From Molanna angustata (Eukaryota > Arthropoda > Insecta > Trichoptera > Molannidae), in contig OY754964.1 in assembly GCA_963576475.1 (NCBI GenBank), forward strand, positions 6,562,149-6,626,148: a DNA stretch of 64,000 nucleotides, given 5' to 3'. The first letter of the stretch is position 1. Each line of letters starts with the position of its first letter. Position numbers and translations under genes: made by a program. The notes under the pieces were generated by a model. The model searched no databases and was not told the DNA's origin. It saw only the letters and a program-made list of their open reading frames with translations. Shown piece by piece: positions 48,501 to 59,253 of the stretch.

Positions 48501-49885
48501 TTACTATCAGGAATGTAAATTTTCTTCCGATAGTATATTTTTATGTTAAGATAAACAAACTATTAATGCAGTATAGTGAAGAATGCTTATGTTGTATGAA
48601 ATATTTTAAAAAAAGCAGATAAATTTTGTTCTAAAGAACGCGAGAGCATTTTCCAAATTTTGACAGGTGATATCATATGAAGATTTTTTTTGTTATTTAT
48701 GGAAAGCTAATCAGTTCTATGTTCAAGCTCTTTACATTATAACATGAAATCAAATTACAGAACTTTTCCATACATAGAAATTTATCTAATTACATTTTTA
48801 TTCATACTAAATGTTACTATCAGGAATGTAAATTTTCTTCCGATAGTATATTTTTATGTTAAGATAAACAAACTATTAATGCAGTATAGTGAAGAATGCT
48901 TATGTTGTATGAAATATTTTAAAAAAAGCAGATAAATTTTGTTCTAAAGAACGCGAGAGCATTTTCCAAATTTTGACAGGTGATATCATATGAAGATTTT
49001 TTTTGTTATTTATGGAAAGCTAATCAGTTCTATGTTCAAGCTCTTTACATTATAACATGAAATCAAATTACTGAACTTTTCCATACATAGAAATTTATCT
49101 AATTACATTTTTATTCATACTAAATGTTACTATCAGGAATGTAAATTTTCTTCCGATAGTATATTTTTATGTTAAGATAAACAAACTATTAATACAGTAT
49201 AGTGAAGAATGCTTATGTTGTATGAAATATTTAAAAAAAAGCAGATAAATTTTGTTCTAAAGAACGCGAGAGCATTTTCCAAATTTTGACAGGTGATATC
49301 ATATGAAGATTTTTTTTGTTGTTTATGGAAAGCTAATCAGTTCTATGTTCTAGCTTTTTACATTATAACATGAAATCAAATTACTGAACTTTTCCATACA
49401 TAGAAATTTATCTAATTACATTTTTATTCATACTAAACGTTACTATCAGGAATATAAATTTTCTTCCGATAGTATATTTTTATGTTAAGATAAACAAACT
49501 ATTAATGCAGTATAGTGAAGAATGCTTATGTTGTATGAAATATTTTAAAAAAAGCAGATAAATTTTGTTCTAAAGAACGCGAGAGCATTTTCCAAATTTT
49601 GACAGGTGATATCATATGAAGATTTTTTTTGTTATTTATGGAAAGCTAATCAGTTCTATGTTCAAGCTCTTTACATTATAACATGAAATCAAATTACTGA
49701 ACTTTTCCATACATAGAAATTTATCTAATTACATTTTTATTCATACTAAATGTTACTAACAGGAATATAAATTTTCTTCCGATAGTATATTTTTATGTTA
49801 AGATAGACAAACTATTAATGCAGTATAGTGAAGACTGCTTATGTTGTATGAAATATTTTAAAAAAAGCAGATAAATTTTGTTTCA
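42540..49885 (+). repeat. 313-bp satellite array 2 (about 23 units) with higher-order structure
   Basis: Same 313-bp unit as array 1, but dominated by the TTTTGTTCTAAAG subtype. Unit variants recur at fixed multiples: the AATTACAGAAC variant, whose 63-codon frame starts at 44675, 46866 and 48744, is spaced 2191 (7 units) and then 1878 (6 units). The GGAACGTAAATTT variant (44131, 46009, 48200) is spaced 1878 and then 2191. The pattern is a 6-unit block repeated, with single-unit duplications inside blocks. Confidence 0.95.
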
Positions 49886-50520
49886 AAGAGCGTTAGAGCA
49901 TTTTGACAATGTTGACACGTGATATCATATGAAGAAATTTTATGATATCTATGAAAAGCTAATCAGTTCTAAGTTCAAGCTATTAATATTCTTATATCAA
50001 TATGAAATCAATGAACTGAACATTGCCAAATATAAAAAAATTCTCTTGTTACATATAAGTTTCATACAAATATCCATTAAATAAAATATAATTTTTGAAA
50101 CCGTTGAATATTTTTCTTTTAACATTGACCAACTTTGAATACAATTTTATGAAGATTCTTGGTGTTGTATAAATAGTTGAAACCAAATTAAAATATCTCT
50201 AATTTCCAGGTCGTGAGAGCATTTTTTCAGTTTTAATAGATGAAATCATAAAGAAACATTGGGAAAAAATGAACCGTTGTCTATGGAAAACTAATCAGCT
50301 CTAAGTTTATGGACTTAACACATGTGATATCAATATGAAGTCAATCGGACTTATAGTTTGGGCTGCAGAGAGGACACAAAAAAAAAACAACGTAAATGAT
50401 GAATTCATAGAGAAGAAATCAAAAGTTGTCTATGGAAAACTAATCAGCTCTAGGTCTTTGCACTTTACACATATGATGTTAATATGAAGTCGATCAGACT
50501 TATAGTTTGGGCTGTAGAGA
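49886..50520 (+). repeat. Degenerate satellite-like units in the 3' part of element 2
   Basis: Near-identical to 13561-14215, starting with GAGCGTTAGAGCATTTTGAC; old relatives of the satellite unit. Confidence 0.8.
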
Positions 50521-50540
50521 GGACACAAAAAAGATAAATG

Positions 50541-50590
50541 CTACGGCGTACGGCGTACGGCGTACGGCGTACGGCGTACAGCGTATACGC
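50541..50590 (+). repeat. GTACGGC 7-bp microsatellite in element 2
   Basis: About six units, a few more than at the homologous site in element 1. Confidence 0.85.
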
Positions 50591-50734
50591 CATACACACA
50601 AACACATCACGACGAAACTCATAGTGTGCATTCTCTACATGATACCCATTGAGAAATTGATGTAAAAAAAATACGCTTAAATTTTGCGAAATCATGACTC
50701 TCCCCTATTCCATAGTGTGGAGAGTAAAAAAGCA

Positions 50735-51515
50735 AATATATCCTGATCCGCTCAGTATACAGAGACCAAATTTTCAGAATATATAAATAGTTATAGGCCT
50801 ACAAAACTTTTGTACTCAGAATTGTGAAATTTTGTTTAAGTCAGGGGTTATCAACTTTTGAATTTTTGTTTTATTTTTCCATATATCTCAGAAACCATAA
50901 AACCTAGAACGCTGAAAATTGGTATAAACATAGACAAATACAAAATCTCAAATTGGTTTTTTTAAATATATTCCAGGGTTTTTCAAACATTTTTTATTAA
51001 GAAAAATATTTTTTTGTGATAAATTTATGAGTTTAACTGCCTATATTTCCATTTTTTTTAAAAATATCAAAAAAAGCCGAAACACCCCAACTAGATAATT
51101 TAAATTTGTATAAAAAATATTAACATTGTATTAGCACATCTCAAATTTTTTTAACAATTTTTATAAAAATTTAATTTAGTGACGACATTGCTTTATACAA
51201 TTTGTATGGCAGTCGCCTACACACAATATCTAAGAAGACTTAATTGTTTGATACTAATCTCCAAACATACATACCTACATACCATCATGCTGTTTTCACA
51301 TTCTGGGTAGGATCAAAGGACTGACCTCCGTACTATTCTATCTTGACACACATACCTAGGTACATGTGTTGTATAGAAAACCAAATATCTTAAAATATTA
51401 AAAAATAATTTGTATTTATGGGTTTATAGTTTGGTACTTATTCTTCAACTATACGTAAGTACTATCGCTATCGACAGTTGGATCTCATGTGTTACATGCA
51501 ACTAGTAACAAATAC
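50735..51515 (-). repeat. About 0.8-kb interspersed repeat, copy 3 (inverted)
   Basis: Reverse complement of 2778-3590 with moderate divergence (for example CGCTATCGACAGTTGGATCT near 51470). Here the G-rich end and CA tract are missing, and the Helentron-like element abuts that end. Confidence 0.75.
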
Positions 51516-51545
51516 GGTAAGAGATCGTAAGAGCATAATGTAACT

Positions 51546-51653
51546 AAATTACTTAATATGATGCCGGCATATATTAAAAAATGCAAAAGTAAAAATAGTG
51601 TAAAAAGACTTGTCAAGGAATGGCTATTGAGGTGTGCCTTTGTATATAATTAA
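51546..51653 (+). pseudogene. LINE C-terminal relic (CR1/Jockey type)
   Basis: Reads KLLNMMPAYIKKCKSKNSVK, then RLVKEWLLRCAFVYN and TAA. N.LP..IK......FK..LK.WLL...FY is the usual C-terminus of CR1/Jockey-type ORF2. Confidence 0.6.
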
Positions 51654-51788
51654 CATATCTCATACGATTCCCGATGACAATGCATGTTGTTTCCAACTCG
51701 ATTCATTTGATATTTTGTTAAAATTGAACAATTTTGTATTTCATACAAAGCAATGCGTTTCCGTCTGAGTTAGAACTTTACCCAAATC

Positions 51789-51989
51789 TCATTTTAACAC
51801 TGATGCTTGAAGTGGACGTAGTTTGAATGGGTCCTTATTAAGTTTGACAGCGCATGGCATCACTGAAGTTTTCCAAATTCGATAAATTAGATTTAAAACA
51901 TTCGGTTCCGGTATATCCACCTCCGTTACATCCCCACACTGAAGTAGCAATCTGTAATGGTTGTCCAATATTTTTTTATCTTTTTCCAC
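51789..51989 (-). other. Unrecognised 66-codon ORF, possible gene fragment
   Basis: The minus-strand frame has protein-like composition (QCGDVTEVDIPEPNVLNLIY, then RIWKTSVMPCAVKLNKDPFK) and sits in otherwise AT-rich repeat DNA. There is no second copy in the window and no intron signals. It could be a fragment of a cellular gene or of a transposon protein I do not recognise. Confidence 0.3.
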
Positions 51990-52079
51990 TTCAAATTACA
52001 AACATGTAATCGTGGAACATTTTTCTTCTGAGATTCGGTTAGACGTTTGTTTTTTTGTTCTTTTTTTTATTTAAGTTCC

Positions 52080-52416
52080 CCTCTGCGATCAAGGCACGTG
52101 GAGAATCAGGTTCAACCACGAACTACAGAGCTAATTCAAGGAACCAAATATCGTCCAAACGATAAAAATAGGGAGGCTCCGCTGGTTAGGACACGTGCAT
52201 CATATGGAAGATGACCAGACACCAAAAAGAATCCTCACAACGCGTCCGGAGGGAAGAAGGGGTGTGGGAAGGCCGAAACTACGATCGATGGATGGAGTCG
52301 AGAGGGACATTCAGAAAGCCAGTGTGCGGAATTGGAGAGAAAAGGCCATGGATAGGGTGCAATGGAGACGATTCCTGGAGGAGGCCAAGGCCCATCCTGG
52401 GCTGTGGAGCCACTGA
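52080..52416 (+). pseudogene. RTE-type LINE C-terminal relic
   Basis: Reads FKEPNIVQTIKIGRLRWLGH, then GRRGVGRPKLRSMDGVERDI and NWREKAMDRVQWRRFLEEAK to TGA at 52416. An in-frame stop precedes FKEPN. The stop is followed by GATGATG, the short tail typical of RTE elements. It is the cleanest of the four RTE tails here. Confidence 0.8.
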
Positions 52417-52628
52417 TGATGTTTGTTTTTTTGGCATATCCTGATATTTTTGTTTTGTATGTTACAATAGACTCTATGTTCGGTATTGTTTCAGTATTCC
52501 GAATTTACGCGCCAAAATAGTAAATAATAAAATCATCATTTATCAGCTCTACGGTACGAACTGCCTTCCCCTCCCTACCTCTCACTTCCATTTACCTTCC
52601 TATCCAACCTTCAAGGCCAAACAGTCGA

Positions 52629-52787
52629 TCAGTCGTCGATCGGTCGCCAACTGCAAGCACAGCCGCTGTCGTTTGTGTGACACAAATTTAGTTCGTCGCA
52701 AAACATCTCGTGTCGTAAATTTATAAAATTCTCGTAAAGTGAAACATTTATCAGTGCAACAGTGAAAGGAGGCGACTCGAATATTTG
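52629..52787 (+). other. Inferred non-coding first exon of an unknown gene
   Basis: TCAGTCG (52629) fits an initiator. The following 150 bp are CpG-richer than the surroundings and have insect 5' UTR texture (AGTGAAACATTTATCAGTGC, AACAGTGAAAGG). They end at a strong donor, ATTTG|GTGAGT (52787|52788). No coding start is seen. The exon could belong to a gene continuing to the right, and may be an alternative promoter of the same gene as the exon at 30.55 kb. Confidence 0.4.
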
Positions 52788-53204
52788 GTGAGTCCTTTCT
52801 CAAATCCTTTCGTTTCCTTGTTACCGGCATTTAACACACGCACAGATTCAGGATTCAATCTAATGCATAGCCTGTGACAATATTGTTGTAACCAAAATAT
52901 CTTCCTTCAATCATCGTTAATTATACAGTCCACTTTGTCGTTTTATAGCCCGAATTGCAACTCGGCAATTTCGGCGCTAACACTCCATGTTATTAATAAT
53001 ATTAATTAAGTGCACTGCTTTCAATTAATTCGTCCCCTCTGTTTCTTCCGCCTCCTCTGTCCCTTCACGTGTGCGCGCTGAACAAATCCCCAAAGAATCA
53101 TTCCAATAGTAAACATATATTTTTATAAAAAATGTGAGATATCGATTTAATTAATATATTACAATGCTATATATAACCTTATGCTATGTGTTATGCGCTG
53201 AAAA

Positions 53205-53395
53205 ATTCTACAAAGTTTCATCCAAATCGGATGGATGGTTTACGAGTTCATGGGTTATATACATACATACAAACAAACAAATATACGTACATACATTTTT
53301 ATATATAGATGGACGGTTTACGAGTTCATAGGTTATATACATACATACAAACAAACAAATATACGTACATACATTTTTATATATATAGATTTAAA
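53205..53395 (+). repeat. Tandemly duplicated ~80-bp repeat end
   Basis: AAGTTTCATCCAAATCGGAT followed by two copies of an ~80-bp unit (GGTTTACGAGTTCATGGGTT ... CATACATTTTTATATATAGAT). It resembles the 3' end of the composite minisatellite elements. Confidence 0.7.
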
Positions 53396-54021
53396 TAATA
53401 AATTTTGAAGGTAGGACTCGACAAACAAGAGAATGCGGGTGACAGTTTTACAAAGCGTTGTTAAAAATCTATGGATCCAAAAGTCAGGGAAAAAGTGACA
53501 CGTAATTCGCTGCACAATGTCGAAAGTCAACTAATTTTATTGGTAAATACAAATTAGAGTATTTTTCTGCACTAAAATTGGTTTATTCACAGGTTATGTC
53601 AGCCGCAATCTTTCGCTGTTCAAGGTATACATATATTGTCATTTTGTAAATAAGTTTCTATCCATGTCATCCACATCCTTTCAACATTCATACCTCCCTT
53701 CATCATTTTAATATAATAAAAAATATAATGCTTTTTTCGTAAATGTTATTTTTCTACACTCTTGTGGTTCGTATTGGTCTTATTTTTTAATATATTATTT
53801 TGCTATCATTTTTATTTTAACTGTATACTTATCCATAATAAACAAATAAATAAAATACGAAAAATAAGGTAAGTACAAAAATATACGCGTGTGTTTTCTC
53901 CATACCATTCCATAATTTTATTTAAAACTAGTGATCCCCGGCAAACTTCGTATTGCCTGTATAATTAAAAATGGTCCTTCATTACCACCCGTCGCTTCAG
54001 ACCCTTCAGTACCTCGCGTCC

Positions 54022-54530
54022 CTTCAGTTACTCCCGTCCCTTCAGTTACTCCCGTCCCTTCAGTTACTCCCGTCCCTTCAGTTACTCCCGTCCCTTCAGT
54101 TAATCCCGTCCCTTCAGTTACTCCCGTCCCTTCAGTTACTCCCGTCCCTTCAGTTACTCCCGTCCCTTCAGTTACTCCCGTCCCTTCAGTTACTCCCGTC
54201 CCTTCAGTTACTCCCGTCCCTTCAGTTACTCCCGTCCCTTCAGTTACTCCCGTCCCTTCAGTTACTCCCGTCCTTTCAGTTACTCCCGTCCCTTCAGTTA
54301 CTCCCGTCCCTTCAGTTACTCCCGTCCCTTCAGTTACTCCCGTCCCTTCAGTTACTCCCGTCCCTTCAGTTACTCCCGTCCCTTCAGTTACTCCCGTCCC
54401 TTCAGTTACTCCCGTCCCTTCAGTTACTCCCGTCCCTTCAGTTACTCCCGTCCCTTCAGTTACTCCCGTCCCTTCAGTTACTCCCGTCCCTTCAGTTACT
54501 CCCGTCCCTTCAGTTACTCCCGTCCCTTCA
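54022..54530 (+). repeat. 18-bp minisatellite (CAGTTACTCCCGTCCCTT)n, second array
   Basis: About 28 units. Three long frames (two on +, one on -) are open only because the unit length is a multiple of three; none is a credible gene. Confidence 0.95.
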
Positions 54531-54584
54531 GTACCTCCCGTACCTCCCTTCCCTTCATAACCTCCCGTCACTTCCAGTAGGTCC

Positions 54585-55610
54585 CGGTCATACGCTCGAC
54601 AATTCACCAAAGTTTCATTACGATCGGATGAACGGTTCTCAGGATAGTCCACCTTCATCGGTAAAATGACCTAATACTCGATGAAGTAGAAGAAGAAGAA
54701 TTTTTTTTTAATCCAGAAACCATTCCGGGCATACGTTCGACAATTCACCATAGTTTCATTGCAATCGGATGAACGGTTCCCAGGATAGTCCACCTTCATA
54801 GGTAAAATGACCTAATACTCGATGAAGTAGAAGAAGAAGATTTTTTTTTAATCCAGAAACCATTCCGGGCATACGTTCGACAATTCACCAAAGTCTCATT
54901 GCATTCAGATGAACGGTTCCCAGGAAAGTCCACCTTCATAGGTAAAATGACCTAATACTCGATGAAGAAGAAGAAGAAGAAATTTTTTTAATCCAGAAAC
55001 CATCCCGGGCATACGTTCGACAATTCACCATAGTTTCATTGCAATCGGATGAACGGTTCCCAGGATAGTCCACCTTCATAGGTAAAATGACCTAATACTC
55101 GATGAAGTAGAAGAAGAAGAATTTTTTTTTAATCCAGAAACCATTCCGGGCATACGTTCGACAATTCACCAAAGTCTCATTGCATTCAGATGAACGGTTC
55201 CCAGGAAAGTCCACCTTCATAGGTAAAATGACCTAATACTCGATGAAGAAGAAATTTTTTTAATCCAGAAACCATCCCGGGCATACGTTCGACAATTCAC
55301 CAAAGTTTCATTGCAATCAGATGAACGGTTCCCAGGAAAGTCCACCTTCATAGGTAAAATGACCTAATACTCGATGAAGAAGAAGAAGAAGAAATTTTTT
55401 TTATCCAGAAACCATCCCGGGCATACGTTCGACAATTCACCAAAGTTTCATTGCAATCAGATGAACGGTTCCCAGGAAAGTCCACCTTCATAGGTAAAAT
55501 GACCTAATACTCGATGAAGAAGAAGAAAAAATTTTTTGATCCAGAAACCATCCCTGGTATACTCTCGACAGTTCACCAAAGTTTCATCGCAATCGGATGA
55601 ACGGTTTAGG
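54585..55610 (+). repeat. Tandem ~140-bp units with (GAA)n
   Basis: Recurring ATCCAGAAACCATCCCGGGC and GACAATTCACCAAAGTTTCA at about 140-bp spacing (for example 54711 and 54851), each with TCCACCTTCATAGGTAAAAT and a GAAGAAGAA run. Confidence 0.9.
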
Positions 55611-55685
55611 AGCGCATTCAACACATACATAGATACATACAAACATTCAAATTTATAATATAGATGAATGCACAAGTTATTAAAG

Positions 55686-56307
55686 TCAATTTATACGAAT
55701 ATTTTTATTATTGCATATGCGCAAACATTGGATTTTTTCCCTGTCGGGAGTCAAAGGTATTTTTTAACAGATTTTTAATTATGTCAATAGAGACGAAGTT
55801 GGAATATTTACTGTAGGAGAACCGGGAAATCAAGGCACCTACAGGGCTTACGACCTGTCATCGGCTGGTTTATGTGATCACTTTATGCGCTTGCGCAACG
55901 TTTACCAATTATGCCTTTTTAATGAGATCCCTATCAATTCAATTTTGAAAGTTCTATATATTGTAATACTGAAATTCTTTTCGCTTGAAAATAAGGAATT
56001 TTTACTACAGCCATCTATGTGTGAAATTATGAACAACATCTTATTATTTTTTATTTATTTTTTTGTTGTAACGCCATCTATTGAGAGAATTGGTTTTTTT
56101 GTATTACAATATATAGAACTTTCAAAATTGAATTGGGATCTCATTAAAAAGGCATAATTGGTGAATGTTGCGCAAGCGCATAAAGTGATCACGTAAACCA
56201 TCCGATGACAGGTCGTAAGCCCTGTAGGTGCCTTGATTTCCCGGTTCTCCTACAGTAAATATACCAACTTTGTCTCTATTGTGATAATTAAAAATCAATT
56301 TATACGA
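55686..56307. mobile_element. Foldback-family element with 13-bp target duplication
   Basis: TCAATTTATACGA at 55686-55698 and 56295-56307 flanks a body that runs forward through the arm and family core, then returns in inverse orientation from about 56105. Left terminus ATTTTTATTATTGCATATGC; right terminus GATAATTAAAAA. The 90-codon frame inside it is shared repeat sequence and is not annotated as a gene. Confidence 0.8.
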
Positions 56308-56309
56308 TT

Positions 56310-57415
56310 TGTGGCATGACACGATGGACGTTCAAATTAAATAAAATTACTCTGTCTCAAGTTTCAAGTCCCGAATTGAATTTGGAATGAATCAAAATTT
56401 TGGACATTTTGCATTTGAGGCGGGAAAGTATATAAATAGTTATTATTACAGTTAGTATTAACCCGATTGAGGTATTCATGTCGAGGCGTGAATCGAATAA
56501 TTCATTCAAGTTGAGATGAGGTAAAGTAACTGCCGGTAGATGATAAAATGTTATTATTTCTTTTAATTTTGGCATCACAATCCGTTGCGACATCAACGTA
56601 ATTAGAAACTATGTTTTAATATACTGATCAATTGTACTGATCATGTATGTATGAACTTTTATACCCTTTTTGCAATATGGTTAAAAATAATAAGTTTCTG
56701 TGGATAAACGTAGAATAATAACTGAAGTGACTTGTAACTTTTTATTTAACCTTTACCGTGCTACGCGTATGCTAAACAATGTAATACCTCAGTGCGGCGC
56801 AATTTTCGTACAAAATTAAAATCGTCATATCTCAATAACTACTCACCTGAGATACTTGAAATATTCGACGAGAATATTCGTTTTTAGCTGTTTTAAATTT
56901 TGAACACATTTTTTATTTTTTTTATTTTTCTGCTTAGGTACTATTTTATTGATTTTTTAACATTCCAGCTTACAAAAACAAAACTAATTAGCAAAAAAAT
57001 ATCACACAGGTAAAAAAAAGATATGGGAAAGTATATAGCGAATAAAAAACAACTAAAAATTTATTAATTTTTTAGTATTTCTTCGAAAACAAACACAGTT
57101 TTAAACAATTGAGTATGAAGTTTATCTGTAAGCCTAAGACCTGTGCGCCGCGACTTTATCAACTTATATAGTATAGTTAATATAGTCATATAAACATTGG
57201 TTGTTACAAATAATACTGTAATAACTCAACAGGCTCTGATTACTTTTTCGAAACATTTATACAAGCAAAATTCATTCAGAATAGCAAAAAATACCTAGTA
57301 AGATTTTAAAAGTTAGTAAGTAACACAAAAAAATCGAAGTGTACTTTAAAAAATAAGAACATATAAATTAACAACAAAATACTTAACTTTTATAATAATA
57401 CATACCGAACATAAA
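56310..57415. other. Unassigned AT-rich DNA
   Basis: A minus-strand 79-codon frame (56357-56596) includes a hydrophobic run (SIGLILTVIITIYILSRL), but no family can be named. The rest has no supported feature. Confidence 0.35.
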
Positions 57416-57419
57416 TATT

Positions 57420-57960
57420 TTTCTAAACCGGCGCACAGGGATAGGTATTCATGGATAAAAATTCCTTCTTTAGTTTTTTTCTTGAAAATACAAACTGAGT
57501 TAGACAACGCAATATCCGGACTAAGGCTATTCCATAATCTTGCTAATTGTACTTCGAACGAAGAACTGATAAATTATGTATTATGGATAGGGATGGATAG
57601 TGTTGTACGTTCAGCAGATCGGAGTGAATGTTCATGATTGGTTGGCCAGGATACGCCAGTGGCGTATCCTGGGCCAACAAAGAAGATTGCGGTAAGATGA
57701 TATTATGATCAAATTTTTTCAACCCAAAGATGAATCTGATACATAATATATTCTGAAAACGTTCAAGTTTATTGAGATGCACTTCTTTGCATCCAAATAG
57801 CATACATCGACATAATCAAGCAATGGAAGAAGAAGTGATTTAGCTAGAGGTATTTTACAACGGAATTGGAAGGAAATTTTTAAGATTATTAAGTGAATGT
57901 AGGGCAAAGAAAATAGATTTACTAACATGCGATACCTGTTCATGCCATGTAGCATGATAA
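57420..57960 (-). pseudogene. Jockey/CR1-like LINE C-terminal relic
   Basis: The minus strand reads CKIPLAKSLLLPLLDYVDVC, then (in shifted frames) LERFQNILCIRFIFGLKKFD, HSLRSAERTTLSIPIHN and VQLARLWNSLSPDI, ending FKKKTKEGIFI. The order matches the thumb and C-terminal part of Jockey/CR1 reverse transcriptase proteins. Frameshifts and stops make it a pseudogene. A near-perfect small palindrome (CCAGGATACGCCA/TGGCGTATCCTGG, 57648-57674) lies inside. Confidence 0.75.
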
Positions 57961-58044
57961 CATGACGACATTATTGTCATGTAGCAATGTCTTCGAACAT
58001 GATAACATGACGTTAGATTGGTTAATTTTGTCGACTGATAATCC

Positions 58045-58643
58045 GTGCCACTTTTAAATTAAATAGTGAAACTTAAACAAATTAGTGTTTTCATTTATAC
58101 CTAGTATAATGGAGTTTTACCACGAATTATCCGTCGTCAAAATTAACAAGTTAAATTCAGCGAGTACGGTTTTTTTGACGGATACGTACAAGAAAATGAA
58201 GTTAAAACGGAGTCTAGCATCACAACATACTTGGTTTATTAATACCTGAATACATTTGGATCTTCACTACATGGATACACAAGCTCTGGATTCTCAATAA
58301 TATTTATATTTCTTATAATTCGTTTCTATATTGTATAATGTAATATCAGGTTTTTTTTTCTCTCTACTTCAAATTTGCTAAATTTTATATTCATCACAAA
58401 TATTTACCATAGTGTTTTGTTTGCCAGTTTTCTTCATCAGTTCTTTCTGGCAATACTACTCGAACTGATAGAACTTTACAAAAAAAAGGTTGTGTATCAA
58501 TATTTCCATTATATTTATACTCTGTTCACATTCATTTTCGTGCACTCTGACGATGATCTTCAACAGATCGATACCGGTCAGTGCCAGTTTTAAATAAAAT
58601 AGTGAAACTTAAACAAATTAGTATTTTCATTTATACCTAGTAT
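58045..58643 (+). mobile_element. Possible Penelope-like relic with direct repeats
   Basis: Sequences of about 62 bp, beginning GTGCCA and then TTAAAT(T/A)AAATAGTGAAAC, occur at 58045-58106 and 58581-58643 in the same orientation, each ending CATTTATACCTAGTAT. The right one is preceded by a hammerhead-like motif. Terminal direct repeats with hammerheads are known in Penelope-like elements. No protein motif was found, so the class is tentative. Confidence 0.4.
58547..58579 (+). ncRNA. Degenerate hammerhead-ribozyme-like motif
   Basis: CTGACGA, stem GATC/GATC with loop TTCAACA, then GATAC and CCGGTC. Relative to the consensus CTGATGA...GAAAC there is one change in each conserved box, so it is probably inactive. 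Confidence 0.4.
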
Positions 58644-58644
58644 G

Positions 58645-59250
58645 ACGATAGATGTTTGTCAAGTTAGAAAAGTGTGGCATTTTGCTCTTTCAACCTACTA
58701 CGTAAGAGACAAGGCGTACTTTTATTGATGTTTTTATTCACAAATATAAATAAAATGAATTCCAAAATACAATGAAGGTATTCACAAGTATGTGTGTGAA
58801 ATGTTCTTCATATTATGATTAGAGAATGATGGGTATATGTTGTATGGCAATTGAATGGAGGGACATTACATTATATAATATATATTCCTTAGGGATGTTG
58901 TTATGTTCACGACGTGACAATTATAAGGTTCAATGGAATGGTATGAAGTTTGAGTGTATATTATGTGGGTGTGTGTGATGACATTTCATCACGAACATTT
59001 TACTTACAAACACTTCGTCGATATACCAGTTTTGTCAACCATTAACAAGCTGCCTCTCTCTAAATATTATAGGAAAATATGTCATAAAATTGTAGTCTCC
59101 ACTAACGTCTTATATATGGGTGATGGATCAGTATTTTCTATATTAAACCATTGAACAACGATTTTTTTTGTTGACAAATTTTAAAAATAAAAAAAAATCG
59201 TGAAGAAATAAAAATATTTTTTTAGATAACAGTGTCACCTACCGGGTTCA
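58645..59250. other. Unassigned DNA
   Basis: No convincing gene. A 66-codon plus-strand frame (58954-59154) shows no motif. Confidence 0.35.
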
Positions 59251-59253
59251 AAA

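Larger units (their letters stand above)
42477..50729 (+). mobile_element. Helentron/HINE-like element 2 carrying a satellite array
   Basis: Same ends as element 1: AGTGGGTTGTGGCCAACAC at the start, ACTCTCCACAC at 42504-42514, and the exact inverse GTGTGGAGAGT at 50715-50725, then TAAAAA. Its length (8.25 kb) is within about 15 bp of element 1. The 3' non-satellite part (49880-50729) is almost identical to 13560-14394, apart from a longer GTACGGC run. No coding capacity. It inserted next to the inverted 0.8-kb repeat at 50735-51515. Confidence 0.65.
53925..55665 (+). mobile_element. Composite minisatellite element, copy 2
   Basis: Same order as 25612-26825: CGGCAAACTTCGTATTGCCT, an 18-bp minisatellite (54022-54530), about seven ~140-bp tandem units (54585-55610) with variable (GAA)n, then GGAGCGCATTCAACACATAC and AATTTATAATATAGA. 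It is longer than copy 1 because both arrays have expanded. Confidence 0.8.

Noticed and set aside
44675..48935. An identical 63-codon ORF at 44675, 46866 and 48744
   Set aside because: It lies in satellite units and appears only where one substitution removes an in-frame stop. Its value is as a marker of higher-order spacing; it does not represent a gene.
53918..54669. Three overlapping long frames (TEGTGV, PVPSVT and LLPSLQ repeats)
   Set aside because: Same 18-bp periodicity read in three frames; simultaneous openness on both strands is the expected artefact.
56357..56596. Membrane-anchored ORF, possibly an env-like retroelement end
   Set aside because: Only one hydrophobic segment is visible, with no neighbouring gag/pol or LTR; too little to assign.
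58045..58643. LTR retrotransposon with 62-bp LTRs
   Set aside because: The repeats are too short, lack TG...CA ends and have no primer-binding site or polyprotein; a hammerhead-bearing element fits better.
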